NCBI RefSeq assembly: GCF_900142915.1
Contig: NZ_FRCM01000005.1
Span: 372,001 to 436,000, forward strand
DNA length: 64,000 bases
Direction: 5' to 3'
Origin: Mucilaginibacter sp. OK098
Lineage (GTDB): Bacteria > Bacteroidota > Bacteroidia > Sphingobacteriales > Sphingobacteriaceae
In this document: positions 26,479 through 37,111 of the stretch, in pieces
How the letters are laid out: every line of letters begins with the position of its first letter
Position numbering within the stretch: the first letter of the stretch is position 1
Notes under the pieces: generated by a model
What the model was told of the DNA's origin: nothing
Databases searched by the model: none
What the model saw: only the letters and a program-made list of their open reading frames with translations
Position numbers and translations under genes: made by a program

Positions 26479-27612
26479 CTATTTAGATAAGGCAATTATA
26501 TTACCCACAGCTGTTGCAGTGCGGATCAAATTCTCCTTTGTGTTAGCCAAAGCTGTTGCCATATCGGCAGGTTCATTGTTGATAGAAATCAGAACATCAA
26601 AATATTGCTGTAGCTCATCATCATGTTCAAGAGGAACTTTACCGGCAATCCCTATTACCAGGATCTTAGCGTTTTTTGCACGAAGAGCAACACCATAAGG
26701 ACCTTTACCTTGCAGAGTTTGCCTGTCTATGCTCCCTTCGCCGGTAATAAGCAGGTCGCTGTGTACTAAAGCATCGTCAAAATTAGTGAGCGATAAAAAA
26801 TATTCAATCCCGTTTACCAGCTTTGCGTTTAACCAGGTATGTAGTCCGGCAGTGGCGCCTCCGGCAGCTCCGCCATGTTTAATATGAGCCATGTTTTTCC
26901 CGGTTTGCGCGGCCGATATTTTTGAGAAGTTTTCCAGGAAAGCCTCCAATAGTTGCACATCCGCAGGTGATGCGCCCTTTTGAGGTCCAAAAACACTTGC
27001 CGCTCCTTCTGCTCCTAAAAGCTTATTATCTACATCACAGAGTATAACTATTTCGCAATCAAAAATCCGTTTATCAAGTGCAGCAGCATCAATCTTATCC
27101 ATATTGATCAGATCTGTCGGCACAGCCTGTAAATTGTTGCCCGCTTTATCTAAAAAATCAATCCCGAGCGCACTTAATATCCCACAGCCACCATCAACTG
27201 TGGCAGAGCCGCCCATTGCTATAATAATACGGCTTACCCCTTCATCTAAAGCAAATTTGATCAGTTCGCCGGTTCCGAATGATGATGTCTTGAGCGGGTT
27301 TAACTCTTCTTTTTTTAACAGGCGCAAACCTGATGAATCAGCCATTTCAATTACAGCGGTTTTGCCACCGTCAATCAACCCAAATAAAGAACTGATCTTT
27401 CGCCCTAACGGATCACTAACTTCTTTATTGATCACAACACCGTTGCTGCTTTTAATGATGAGGCTGCCTGTGCCGTCGCCACCATCCGCAATAGGGAAAC
27501 ATGCTGTTGTACACTCAAGTTTGCTGAACGTTAAACCCTGCTGAATTGCCAATGCAACCTGTGCAGCATCAATACTATTCTTGAAAGCGTTTGGTGCAAT
27601 AAGTATATGCAT
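26479..27612 (-). CDS. Glycerate kinase (GlxK/GarK type)
   Basis: 377 residues, the usual length. The N-terminus ILIAPNAFKNSIDAAQVA and FPIADGGDGTGS match the family, as do GTGELIKFALDEGVSRIIIAMGGSATVDGGCG, VILCDVDNKLLGAEGAASVFGPQKGA and ITGEGSIDRQTLQGKGPYGVA. The enzyme phosphorylates D-glycerate, usually at C2, feeding glycolysis. It lies 4 bp after the GntP permease gene on the same strand, so uptake and phosphorylation of one acid are probably coupled. It is not known whether the pair belongs functionally to the nearby sugar genes. Confidence 0.92.
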   Translation of the reverse strand: MHILIAPNAFKNSIDAAQVALAIQQGLTFSKLECTTACFPIADGGDGTGSLIIKSSNGVVINKEVSDPLGRKISSLFGLIDGGKTAVIEMADSSGLRLLKKEELNPLKTSSFGTGELIKFALDEGVSRIIIAMGGSATVDGGCGILSALGIDFLDKAGNNLQAVPTDLINMDKIDAAALDKRIFDCEIVILCDVDNKLLGAEGAASVFGPQKGASPADVQLLEAFLENFSKISAAQTGKNMAHIKHGGAAGGATAGLHTWLNAKLVNGIEYFLSLTNFDDALVHSDLLITGEGSIDRQTLQGKGPYGVALRAKNAKILVIGIAGKVPLEHDDELQQYFDVLISINNEPADMATALANTKENLIRTATAVGNIIALSK

Positions 27613-27616
27613 AAAT

Positions 27617-28945
27617 CTATAAAAGCTTTGATAAAATATAAACCATTGTTAATGTTGTTAGCCCCATTAATATGGTTGCCGTTGAATAAACTTTCAGCAT
27701 CGTTTTCATTTCGAGGCCTGAGAATTTGGCGATCACCCAAAAATAGGCATCATTTGCGTGCGATATCATCATAGAGCCACCGCCCATGGCAAGCACACAA
27801 AGCAGGCGGCCTGTTTCGGTATTTAAACCCAACGCAGGTAATAGCGGCAGCACAATGGAGGCCGCAGTAATAATAGCCACGGTTGATGAACCCTGCGCCG
27901 TTTTTAAAACAGACGTTAATAAAAAAGGAAAGAAGATCCCCATACTGCCCAACGCCAGCGACTGGCTAAAGTGTTCGCCTATTTTAGCGGCTGTTAAAAT
28001 GGCGCCAAAAGCACCTCCCATACCAATTATCACCAATATGCCGCCGGCTTTTTCTGTAGCTTCCTGCAAAATTTTATTCAGATCACTTTTTTGCCAGGCA
28101 CGTTTGCAGTTAAATGCCAGTAACACGCCTATCAGTAGTGCCATAACAGGATCGCCCAAAGAAAACAGGAACAATGCCCATCCGGGGTAAGTATTTGTAC
28201 CTGTTGTTAAAAATGACCGCAGGCCAATTAAAATTATCGGTACAAAAACAGGCAGACAAGCTTTGATCAATGACGGGCCCTCACCGGTTTGGTTTACAGT
28301 AATAGTATCTTCAATAATTGGGTCAATATTTTTGCCGCCTGCATACCTGGCCCATAAATTGCCAACTATCATTGCAGGTATGGCTACCACAATCCCGGTT
28401 AGTATTAGTTTTCCAAAATCAACCCCTATGGTTACGGCTGCTGCCGAGCTCCCGGGGTGGGGTGGAACCAAACAATGAATAGCATATAAACCGGTAGCCA
28501 ATGAAACAGACATGGTTGTTATTGAAATACCGGTACGTTTTGCCATTGAACGGTTTAACCCGCTAAGCACAATATACCCCGAATCGCAAAATATAGGCAA
28601 TCCTACAATAAAACCCGTAATGCTCATGGCTAAAGGCGTGTGCCGGGCACCCAATTTTTTTAACAGGAATGAGGCCATCACTGTGGTGCTCCCGGTATAT
28701 TCAAGTAACAGGCCTAAGGTTGTTCCTAAAACTATTATTAAACCTAATGATTTTAATATGCTGCCAAATCCATCCTTTATTACTGATATAACCCCGCCCA
28801 ATGGAAGGCCAATACCTAAGCCAACTAATAAGCATGCCAGGAACAATGCGAAAAATGCAGGGAGCTTATATTTTGTGGTCAGTAATACAATGAGCGTAAT
28901 ACCGGCAATTAAAAGGATAAGAATGTAGGAAAGAGAATTGGCCAT
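27617..28945 (-). CDS. GntP-family permease, probable glycerate or sugar-acid transporter
   Basis: 442 residues from the ATG at 28945 (MANSLSYILILLIAG), with about 12 membrane helices. Family marks include LGTTLGLLLEYTGSTTVMASF, GFIVGLPIFCDSGYIVLSGL, HCLVPPHPGSSAAAVTIGVD and MGGGSMMISHANDAYFWVIAKFSGL. GntP members (GntT, IdnT, DsdX) import gluconate, related acids or D-serine with protons. Coupling to the glycerate kinase gene points to glycerate as substrate. A longer in-frame start at 28981 is open but would place extra polar residues before the first helix. Confidence 0.87.
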   Translation of the reverse strand: MANSLSYILILLIAGITLIVLLTTKYKLPAFFALFLACLLVGLGIGLPLGGVISVIKDGFGSILKSLGLIIVLGTTLGLLLEYTGSTTVMASFLLKKLGARHTPLAMSITGFIVGLPIFCDSGYIVLSGLNRSMAKRTGISITTMSVSLATGLYAIHCLVPPHPGSSAAAVTIGVDFGKLILTGIVVAIPAMIVGNLWARYAGGKNIDPIIEDTITVNQTGEGPSLIKACLPVFVPIILIGLRSFLTTGTNTYPGWALFLFSLGDPVMALLIGVLLAFNCKRAWQKSDLNKILQEATEKAGGILVIIGMGGAFGAILTAAKIGEHFSQSLALGSMGIFFPFLLTSVLKTAQGSSTVAIITAASIVLPLLPALGLNTETGRLLCVLAMGGGSMMISHANDAYFWVIAKFSGLEMKTMLKVYSTATILMGLTTLTMVYILSKLL

Positions 28946-29117
28946 TACCTGCAAGATATTTATAAAGCAGGATATAGTCAAAATATTGCCCTTTAATATT
29001 TACATCCGCTCATTTTTAAATATTGATAAATGTAGAACCCAAAATCATAAATGAGTTGGTGCTAAATTTTTCACTTTAATAAATTGTCTTTGCAACACTT
29101 ATATTACAATTTATTAT

Positions 29118-29125
29118 TAGTTTTG
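29118..29125 (+). promoter_or_regulatory. Probable -7 element of the hybrid sensor gene
   Basis: TAGTTTTG matches TAnnTTTG and lies 49 bp before the ATG at 29174. A TTTG at 29089-29092 is slightly too far upstream for an ideal -33 box. Confidence 0.4.
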
Positions 29126-29173
29126 AGATAGTAGCAGTATCATACTGTTATTTTAACCAACTATATATTGCCT

Positions 29174-32100
29174 ATGAGAAGGGTATTTTTACTTATACTG
29201 TGTATAATATGTGGATCTGTTGTGTTCGCCCAGCAGTCATATAGCAGAAAAGTTTTAAAATATTCTTTTAAGAACGGGCTTTCATATGGATTTATTACCG
29301 ATATAATCCAGGATGATAACGGGTTTATGTGGTTTGCCACCGAAGATGGCCTTAACAGGTTTGATGGCATAAATTTTAAGGTTTTCAAACATAATGTTGC
29401 TAACCCATATAGCCTTCCGAGCAATTATATTGAGCTGATATTTAAAGATGCCGGGGGCGATATATGGATCTCAACCCGCCGGGGTGTTTATCAATTTGAT
29501 ACTAATACCGAAAAGTTTTTAAAATTTAAGCCGGGCGCTAACGTGTTAGTAAGCAATGTAAGCAGCATGGCATCCGGCGAAAAAAATATAATATGGTTTT
29601 CAACCTATTCAGCCGGTATTTTCTCTTATAATAAGCTAACCCGGCAGTTTAAAAATTACAGGCCCAAAGGCTTGCCAGGGCTTCCATCAAATTTATTGAC
29701 AAATATCCACCAGGATTCCAGGGGTTTATTATGGGTAGGTTCGGAAGGGAAAGTATCGGTTTATAGAGTACAAAATGGCGTTTTACAAAATGATATAAGC
29801 GGCGGGATACCTTTAAACCTTATCCCGCAAGGGCATGTAAATTCAATTGTTGAGGATCATTATTCAAATATTTGGATAGCCACAAGTAACGGACTTGCAG
29901 TTTATGAAAGATCGCAAAATAAAATTTATGCTTTTAACGGGCCTCAATACCAATTAAGGAGTAATATTTTTTCTGCCCTTTTAGAAGACAATAATAATTT
30001 ACTTATTGGCTTGCAGGATGGCGGCTTGTATAAGCTGGACCTGGAAAAGGCTACAACATCGCATTTTAAGAATGTAAGTATTGATGCCGTAAAAAACGAT
30101 GATAATTTTAATATAACAGAACGTAGTGTAAACAGGCTTTATTTAGATAAGGATAAAAATGTGTGGGCTGGTACCTATGGCGATGGGATATATTTATTAG
30201 GTAATGTTCCCGAGAAATTTAAAAAGTTCAATAATAAGCTGCCCGGACTTTATAGCTCGGGATATTTAAGATACTATGGTATGTGTATGGATGATGAAGG
30301 CTATTTATGGATGGGAAGCGACGGCGACGGTATTTATAAAAAGAAGCTAAATGGCGAAGTTGTTCAGCATTATTATGCAGATGGTGCAAACGCACCTTTA
30401 AAAAATGTAGCCATCCTAACCGCATGCAGGGCGCAAAACAACAACTTGTGGTTCGGGTCATATGCTCATGGTTTATTTAAGTACGATAAAAAGAGTAACC
30501 GCTTTAGCAACTATGTGCATAATGCCAAAGACTCCTCAAGCTTGTTAGACAACGATGTAAGGGCAATTTATGAAGATTCGGAAAATAATATATGGGTAGG
30601 GACTGATGCCGGCGGATTAAGTATTTTGCAAAAGGGAAAAAATACTTTCATAAACTATTCACTAAATAAGCACACCCTGGCTACTAACAAGGTAAGGGCA
30701 ATTGCGGGCAATAAAAACGGGATGATTTTTATAGGAACTTACGGCGCTGGATTGTTATGTTATCATAAAGGCAGCAATAAGTTCATGAGCTGTTTTAACG
30801 AAGCCGAAATAGATAAATTTTTACCAAGCAAAGTGATTTATTCACTTAAATGTTACGGAAACAAATTGCTTATCGGTACCGAAAGTAATGGGCTGATTAT
30901 TTATAATATAGATAACCATGAAATAAAGAGGTTTACTGAAAACGATGGATTGGCAAACAATACCGTAAACTCGATAGAGCAGGACGTAAAAGGGGATATA
31001 TGGGTGAGCACTAACAAAGGCTTATCAAAAATTGAAAACGGATCGCAAAGCGTTTTAAATTACGATGTTTCTGATGGATTGCAAAGCGGTCACTTTAGCC
31101 CCGGCTCATCCATGTATAGTCCTAAGTATAACTTCATGTGTTTTGGGGGGACTGAAGGTTATAATATTTTTTTTCCGGATGAGATAAAAAGAAGCGAGTT
31201 TAAGCCTAAAGTTATTATTACCGGTTTGCAACTATTCAATAAGGATGTGGAAGTTGGAGAAAAAGATCATATTTTAAGTAAGATCATTAATAAATCAAAT
31301 CAGATAGTACTGCAGCCTTCTCAGTCGGTATTTTCTGTTCAGTATGCGGCGCTAAATTACGCATATTCCGAAAAAAGTGAGTTTGCTTATCAGCTTAAAG
31401 GCCTTGATAAATCATGGAACTATGTAAAAACACAAAAATCGGCTACATATCGTTACCTGGAGCCTGGTGATTATGTATTTAAGGTTAAAGCATCCAACCA
31501 GGATGGTGTTTGGTTTACTGATTATGCATCAATCAATATCCGCATTTTACCCCCGTGGTATAAAACATGGTACGCCTTGTTATTTTATTGTCTCTTTATT
31601 ATAACGCTGGTTTATTACTATATCCAATACAAAAGCAAACAATCAAAACTTAGATATGACATTAAGCTGGCCGCGGTTATGGCAGAGCAGGAGAAAGAGC
31701 TGAATGAAAAAAAGCTTTCATTTTTTACAAATATCTCGCATGAATACCGTACACCGCTCACTTTAATTATAAACCCGGTAAAAGAGCTTTTATCAGACAA
31801 AAATCAAACCACCGAAGACCTGAACAGCTTACAGGTAGTATACCGCAATGCAAGGCGTTTGTTAAGTCTTACAGATCAGCTATTGCTGTTCAGAAAGGCT
31901 GATAGCGGTGAAGATAAATTGAAAATAGTTAAGCTTAATGTAGTTGACCTCTGTAAGGAGATGTTTTTATACTTTAATTACCAGGCAAAAGTTAAAAATA
32001 TTCATTTTCATTTTAATAGCGACAATGAAGAAATTGAGGTATACGCTGATCGTGAAAAAATGGAGATAGTGTTTTTTAATCTTATTTCAAATGCATTAAA

Positions 32101-33334
32101 ATTTACTCCTGATAATGGTAATGTAAGCTGCAATATTAGTGAAGATGCAGGCAGTGTAACTATTCAAATTAAAGATTCAGGGTATGGGATTAGCAAAGAG
32201 GTTGGTGAAAAACTTTTTGACAGGTTCTTCCAGGTCCAAAATATAAACCAGTCGCCGGGTGGCGGGTTTGGGATTGGTCTTTATTTAGTTAAAACGTTTA
32301 TTGAGAATCATAATGGCAGCATTAAATATGATAGCGAGGAAAGTAAAGGGAGTACCTTTAGTGTTACCTTATTAAAAGGTAAGAAGCATTTGGGTAATAG
32401 CTTAATTTTTGAAGATACCACAGGCGCATCGGTTTTTTTAGACGAGCTTATAGATAATGAGGTGTTGATAGCAGAAACAAGCAGCTTAAATCAAATACCG
32501 GCAGATGCATATAATGCTTTGATCAGCCTAAAAAAGGTGTTGCTTGTAATTGAGGATAACTACCAGGTAAGGCAATACATAGTACAAGTGTTTAAGGATG
32601 AATACGAAGTTTTTGAGGCTGATAATATTAATGACGGTTATGATATGATCTGTAAGCTTATGCCAAACCTGGTTATAAGTGATATAATGATGAATGGTTT
32701 AAGCGGAATTGACCTGTGTAGCCGTGTAAAGGAGGATGCGTCATTAAACCACATACCATTTATTTTGCTGACAGCCAATACCCTGCCCGAAATAAGGCTA
32801 AAGGGATTAGAATGCGGTGCTGATGATTATATAACAAAACCTTTTGAAAAGGAAGTGCTTGTAGCCCGGGTTAACGGATTAATAAAAAGCCATGAAAACC
32901 TGCATAAGTATTTTTACAATGCAATAACCCTAAAATCAAACAATTTTAAGATCTCGGGAGAGTACAAAGAATTTTTAGACAAGTGTATTGCTATAATTGA
33001 AGGCCATTTGGATGATGAGCAGTTCAGCATTAAAAACCTGTCTGACGAAATAGGGATGAGTCATTCCAATCTTTATAAAAAGATCAAAGCTATTTCCGGG
33101 GGGTCGGCAAATGAGTTTATAAGATATATCAGGCTCCGTAAAGCAGCCGAAATTATGCTGAATACTGATTGTACTGTAGCCGAGGCAGCCTATAAAGTAG
33201 GTATAAATAATGCCAAATATTTTAGGGAGCAGTTCAGTAAGCTATTTGGCATAAATCCATCGGAGTATATAAAGAAATATAGGGAGCAATTTAACCAGGT
33301 AAGTAAACATCTTGTTACAAAAACCAAACGGTGA
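29174..33334 (+). CDS. Hybrid two-component system regulator (HTCS) of the PUL
   Basis: 1387 residues from the ATG at 29174. In order: signal peptide, about 14 two-component propeller blades (for example IIQDDNGFMWFATEDGLNRFDG), a Y_Y_Y domain near residues 700-790, one membrane helix near 800, a histidine kinase with H856 in FTNISHEYRTPLTL, an ATPase domain (NLISNALKFTPDNG, GGGFGIGLYLV), a receiver with D1170 in ISDIMMNGLSG, and an AraC helix-turn-helix. It senses glycan oligosaccharides in the periplasm and acts directly on nearby promoters. It stands just upstream of susC, whose leader has a CCCCCCT direct repeat. Confidence 0.96.
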   Translation: MRRVFLLILCIICGSVVFAQQSYSRKVLKYSFKNGLSYGFITDIIQDDNGFMWFATEDGLNRFDGINFKVFKHNVANPYSLPSNYIELIFKDAGGDIWISTRRGVYQFDTNTEKFLKFKPGANVLVSNVSSMASGEKNIIWFSTYSAGIFSYNKLTRQFKNYRPKGLPGLPSNLLTNIHQDSRGLLWVGSEGKVSVYRVQNGVLQNDISGGIPLNLIPQGHVNSIVEDHYSNIWIATSNGLAVYERSQNKIYAFNGPQYQLRSNIFSALLEDNNNLLIGLQDGGLYKLDLEKATTSHFKNVSIDAVKNDDNFNITERSVNRLYLDKDKNVWAGTYGDGIYLLGNVPEKFKKFNNKLPGLYSSGYLRYYGMCMDDEGYLWMGSDGDGIYKKKLNGEVVQHYYADGANAPLKNVAILTACRAQNNNLWFGSYAHGLFKYDKKSNRFSNYVHNAKDSSSLLDNDVRAIYEDSENNIWVGTDAGGLSILQKGKNTFINYSLNKHTLATNKVRAIAGNKNGMIFIGTYGAGLLCYHKGSNKFMSCFNEAEIDKFLPSKVIYSLKCYGNKLLIGTESNGLIIYNIDNHEIKRFTENDGLANNTVNSIEQDVKGDIWVSTNKGLSKIENGSQSVLNYDVSDGLQSGHFSPGSSMYSPKYNFMCFGGTEGYNIFFPDEIKRSEFKPKVIITGLQLFNKDVEVGEKDHILSKIINKSNQIVLQPSQSVFSVQYAALNYAYSEKSEFAYQLKGLDKSWNYVKTQKSATYRYLEPGDYVFKVKASNQDGVWFTDYASINIRILPPWYKTWYALLFYCLFIITLVYYYIQYKSKQSKLRYDIKLAAVMAEQEKELNEKKLSFFTNISHEYRTPLTLIINPVKELLSDKNQTTEDLNSLQVVYRNARRLLSLTDQLLLFRKADSGEDKLKIVKLNVVDLCKEMFLYFNYQAKVKNIHFHFNSDNEEIEVYADREKMEIVFFNLISNALKFTPDNGNVSCNISEDAGSVTIQIKDSGYGISKEVGEKLFDRFFQVQNINQSPGGGFGIGLYLVKTFIENHNGSIKYDSEESKGSTFSVTLLKGKKHLGNSLIFEDTTGASVFLDELIDNEVLIAETSSLNQIPADAYNALISLKKVLLVIEDNYQVRQYIVQVFKDEYEVFEADNINDGYDMICKLMPNLVISDIMMNGLSGIDLCSRVKEDASLNHIPFILLTANTLPEIRLKGLECGADDYITKPFEKEVLVARVNGLIKSHENLHKYFYNAITLKSNNFKISGEYKEFLDKCIAIIEGHLDDEQFSIKNLSDEIGMSHSNLYKKIKAISGGSANEFIRYIRLRKAAEIMLNTDCTVAEAAYKVGINNAKYFREQFSKLFGINPSEYIKKYREQFNQVSKHLVTKTKR

Positions 33335-33759
33335 AAATAATTTTTATTGCATATTCTATTCAAAAAGTCTTCGAAATTGATTTTATTATGAAATAGCCCC
33401 CCTATAATTACGATTTTACCCCCCTTTTTAATACGCTATTATAACCAGATTAGCATCACCAATAATACCTGTACCATTTACATTAATTAATTTACAAGTT
33501 GCCGCCCCAGTTTATTATTAACAGCTGGGTTAGCATAATTAGCAAATACAGCTATAAATGTAAATTGTACGGTTATAAATATAACTGACGGTACACATAA
33601 TACTATAAACCGATAATTAACCAATTTATTACTAACCTAAAAAAGAAAGATCATGAGAAAAAAACACTGCCCGTAGCTATAATAAGTGATTGTATGGCAA
33701 TTAAATAATTGCTGTGAATTAGAACCTAATTAATTGTTTGTTATCTAATAAAATCAACT
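33335..33759 (+). promoter_or_regulatory. Long susC leader with a direct repeat of 22-bp period
   Basis: The 425-bp gap holds no gene. CCCCCCT occurs at 33397-33403 and 33419-33425, a period of 22 bp (two helical turns), in an otherwise AT-rich region. This fits two half-sites for the AraC-type domain of the adjacent HTCS. A 7-codon ORF (MRKKHCP) starts at 33653 after a purine-rich stretch; it could be a leader peptide or chance. Confidence 0.5.
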
Positions 33760-36700
33760 ATGCAACATAATTTACTTAAACAAGTACTCGCGTTATCAAA
33801 AATCTCAAAGATAATAGTGGGTCAAATCTCAATATTTTTATTACTTACTAGTTTTGCAAACGCAAAAAATAGCAGTAGTAATAATTTAATAACGGCCGGG
33901 GAAAATACGCCTGGTTTTAATAAAAGAAATGCCGCTCCAATAACTGTAAAAGGAAAAGTAATTGACAAAGTAACCGGCGAAACCCTGATTGGGGTATCAA
34001 TAAAGGTTAAAAGTTCAAGTGTTGGTACGGTTACCGATGCGAATGGAAGTTTTACACTTTCATCTATCCCTGATAATTCAACCCTGGTAGTATCATACAT
34101 AGGCTATGAAACATCAGAAGTTGCGTTAGATGGAAAAACATCCATAACCATAAGCTTACAGCCATCATCAAAAAACCTTGGTGAAGTTGTGGTTGTAGGC
34201 TACGGTGTACAAAAGAAAGCAACTGTTACAGGCTCTGTAGTGGGGGTTAAGGGCAATGACCTGATAAAGTCGCCGGCAACTAACCTTTCCAATTCAATAG
34301 CAGGGCGTATGGCTGGTGTTGTGGCTACTAACCCAGGTGGCGAACCAGGTTATGATGGCTCAACCATCCGGATCCGCGGTGTCAATACTTTGGGTAATAA
34401 CGACCCGCTGGTGGTGATTGATGGGGTTCCGTCGCCCGCAGGTCAGAACTCTATTGACCGTATAAACCCCGCCGATGTTGAAAATATCTCCATCTTGAAA
34501 GATGCGTCGGCAGCTATTTATGGCGCCAGGGCAGCTAACGGTGTTATCCTGATTACCTCAAAGCGCGGTAAATTAGGCAAGCCTGAGATCTCTTATACTT
34601 ATAACCACGGATGGGCGCAGCCAACTGTCATTCCTAAAATGGCTAATGCAACAGAGTATGCTACTTTGGATAATGAAATTGACTTATATAACCTGCCATC
34701 GCAATACTGGAGTGCTGCTTCTGCTGCGTTTAAAACAACGGGAAGCTTTACCAGGCCTGATAATGGTGCTACTTCTACAGCTTCATTTCAGCCCTCCGAC
34801 TTTAAAAAATTTGCTGATGGATCTGACCCATGGGGGCACCCTAATACCGATTGGTTTAAGGCTACTTTAAAAACCTGGTCGCCCCAATCACGTCAAAATG
34901 TGCAATTATCAGGAGGTAGCGAAAATGTAAAATATTTAACCTCAATTGGCTATGAAAACCAGGATGGCGATTACAAAAATTCGGCTACCGGCTACAAGCA
35001 ATATGATATTCGCATGAACCTTGATGCCAAGATCAATAAATATGTAAGCAGTTCGTTTAGCATAACCGGCCGCCAGGAAAATCGCTTTTTCCCTAACGGT
35101 GGGGGCGCGGATGCCATATTCAGGATGCTGATGCGTGGTTACCCGACCAGGCCGGCCTACTGGCCAAATGGATTGCCAGGACCCGATATTGAAAACGGCC
35201 AGCAACCGGTACTGATCACCACCGACCAAACCGGGTACAGTAAGGATACACGCTACTATCTTCAAAGCATTGGAAAAATTGAGATAACTGTACCGGGTAT
35301 AGAAGGATTGAAATTTACCGGAAATGTGTCCCTGAATAAATATATGCAGCAACAAAAACAATGGCAAAAGCCATGGTATGTGTACAGCTGGGACAATATA
35401 ACTTACCAGGCCGATGGTAAAACCCCGCTGCTTACAAAAGTAGCCCGCGGCCCGGCCCAGGCAAAGCTTTACCAGTATTCTGATGATGAGCAAAGCAGTA
35501 TGCTGGAAGGTATAGCCAGCTATAGCCATAGTTTTGGCAGCCACAACATTTCAGTGCTTGCAGGTATAACCAAGGAGAAATCAAATGCCAGTTACTTTAA
35601 CGCAAGCCGTCAATATTATCCTTCGGTAGCTATCGATCAACTATCGGCTGGCGGTAATGCAGGGATACTTGATGGCGGCGGCGCCTGGGACAGGGCCCGC
35701 TTAAATTACTTCGGCAGGGTTAATTATAACTATAAAGAGAAATACCTGCTTGAGTTTTTATGGCGTGTGGATGGTTCTTATATGTTCCCGCAAACACATC
35801 GTTTTGGTTTCTTCCCCGGGGTCTCGGCAGGATGGGTAATTTCTGAAGAAAATTTCTTCAAAGCCAACGTACCGTTTATTCAAAATTTAAAGCTGCGTGG
35901 TTCATGGGGCCAACTGGGTAACGACCAAATTGTTTACCCGAACACCACTAACCCGGCCGAATATCAATATCTTTCCTTATATAATATTGGTTCGTACATA
36001 ATTGGCGGTGTGCCGGTTCAATCATTAGCCGAAAACGTAGCACAGAACCCGAACATTACCTGGGAAGTTGCCAATAATAGCGACGTAGCCTTAGAAGGAA
36101 CAACGCTGAATGGCCATTTAGATTTTGTGCTGGAAGCGTTTTATAACAAACGTACCAATATATTATGGCGGCCCACGGCATCGGTTCCTGCCACTGCTAT
36201 ACCCGGCCCCCAACTGCCACCTGTAAATTACGGAAAGGTAACCAATAAAGGATGGGAGTTTTCATTTACCTACCATAACAGTGTTGGCCAGGTACGCTAT
36301 AGCATTGGCGCTAATGGCGGATACTCCAAGAACAGGATTGATAAATGGGATGAAGCGCCTGGAGCACCGGCATGGCAACTGTCTACCGGCCATCCTATAG
36401 GAAGCCAGCTTTATTATGTATATGACGGCATATTTTCAACCCAGGCAGAAATTGATGCCAATAAAGTTGACTATAGCGGCGTTGGCGCCAGTGTACTTCG
36501 CCCGGGTGATATGAGGTATAAAGATATTGCGAATGATAAAGGACAAATGATACCGGACGGAAAAATTGATGCTAATGACCAGATTAGGAACGATAAAAGC
36601 ACCACGCCTACTTTCCAGGGTGGTTTAAATTTTAGCGTACAATATAAAAACTTTGATTTAAGTGTTTTACTCCAGGGTGCTACCGGTGCGCAGCTTCTTT

Positions 36701-37101
36701 TTCAAACCGAGTCGGGAACAATAGGAAACTTCACGCAGTACAGCTACGATCACCGCTGGACAGTTGACAATCCAAGCACAGTGTACCCCCGCACAGTTGA
36801 TAGAAATAACCAGTATTTTTCTGGAGGATACTACAATTCTCAAGGAGTCCTTGTGAATGGAAACACATACTGGTTGTTAAATATGAATTATGTGAGGCTT
36901 AAAAACGTTGAGCTTGGATACACCCTGCCATCTACAATTGGTAAAAAAATAGGGATGAGCAATTTACGCTTCTATGCAAACGGGCTTAACCTGGCAACGG
37001 TAGCGAAGCAGCATATATATGATCCCGAATCAACCAGTCAGGACGGACACTATTATCCACAACAAAGAATAATTAATTTGGGTGCAAGTGTAAAATTTTA
37101 A
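33760..37101 (+). CDS. susC: SusC-family TonB-dependent outer-membrane transporter
   Basis: 1113 residues, typical size. After a signal region it has a carboxypeptidase-like domain (TVKGKVIDKVTGETLIGVSI, about residues 65-135), the SusC signature GEVVVVGYGVQKK, a plug domain (LSNSIAGRMAGVV, IRIRGVNTLGNNDPLVVIDGVP) and a 22-stranded barrel ending in INLGASVKF. It imports glycan fragments with the lid protein SusD, powered by TonB. It lies downstream of the HTCS gene and 10 bp before susD. Confidence 0.96.
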   Translation: MQHNLLKQVLALSKISKIIVGQISIFLLLTSFANAKNSSSNNLITAGENTPGFNKRNAAPITVKGKVIDKVTGETLIGVSIKVKSSSVGTVTDANGSFTLSSIPDNSTLVVSYIGYETSEVALDGKTSITISLQPSSKNLGEVVVVGYGVQKKATVTGSVVGVKGNDLIKSPATNLSNSIAGRMAGVVATNPGGEPGYDGSTIRIRGVNTLGNNDPLVVIDGVPSPAGQNSIDRINPADVENISILKDASAAIYGARAANGVILITSKRGKLGKPEISYTYNHGWAQPTVIPKMANATEYATLDNEIDLYNLPSQYWSAASAAFKTTGSFTRPDNGATSTASFQPSDFKKFADGSDPWGHPNTDWFKATLKTWSPQSRQNVQLSGGSENVKYLTSIGYENQDGDYKNSATGYKQYDIRMNLDAKINKYVSSSFSITGRQENRFFPNGGGADAIFRMLMRGYPTRPAYWPNGLPGPDIENGQQPVLITTDQTGYSKDTRYYLQSIGKIEITVPGIEGLKFTGNVSLNKYMQQQKQWQKPWYVYSWDNITYQADGKTPLLTKVARGPAQAKLYQYSDDEQSSMLEGIASYSHSFGSHNISVLAGITKEKSNASYFNASRQYYPSVAIDQLSAGGNAGILDGGGAWDRARLNYFGRVNYNYKEKYLLEFLWRVDGSYMFPQTHRFGFFPGVSAGWVISEENFFKANVPFIQNLKLRGSWGQLGNDQIVYPNTTNPAEYQYLSLYNIGSYIIGGVPVQSLAENVAQNPNITWEVANNSDVALEGTTLNGHLDFVLEAFYNKRTNILWRPTASVPATAIPGPQLPPVNYGKVTNKGWEFSFTYHNSVGQVRYSIGANGGYSKNRIDKWDEAPGAPAWQLSTGHPIGSQLYYVYDGIFSTQAEIDANKVDYSGVGASVLRPGDMRYKDIANDKGQMIPDGKIDANDQIRNDKSTTPTFQGGLNFSVQYKNFDLSVLLQGATGAQLLFQTESGTIGNFTQYSYDHRWTVDNPSTVYPRTVDRNNQYFSGGYYNSQGVLVNGNTYWLLNMNYVRLKNVELGYTLPSTIGKKIGMSNLRFYANGLNLATVAKQHIYDPESTSQDGHYYPQQRIINLGASVKF

Positions 37102-37111
37102 TTTGAACGAT

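Noticed and set aside
33653..33676. Seven-codon ORF MRKKHCP in the susC leader as a gene
   Set aside because: It is too short to support beyond a possible leader peptide; it is mentioned only under the leader.
34942..35544. 200-codon open frame antisense to susC
   Set aside because: The sequence is fully explained by the susC barrel on the plus strand; the antisense product shows no known family.
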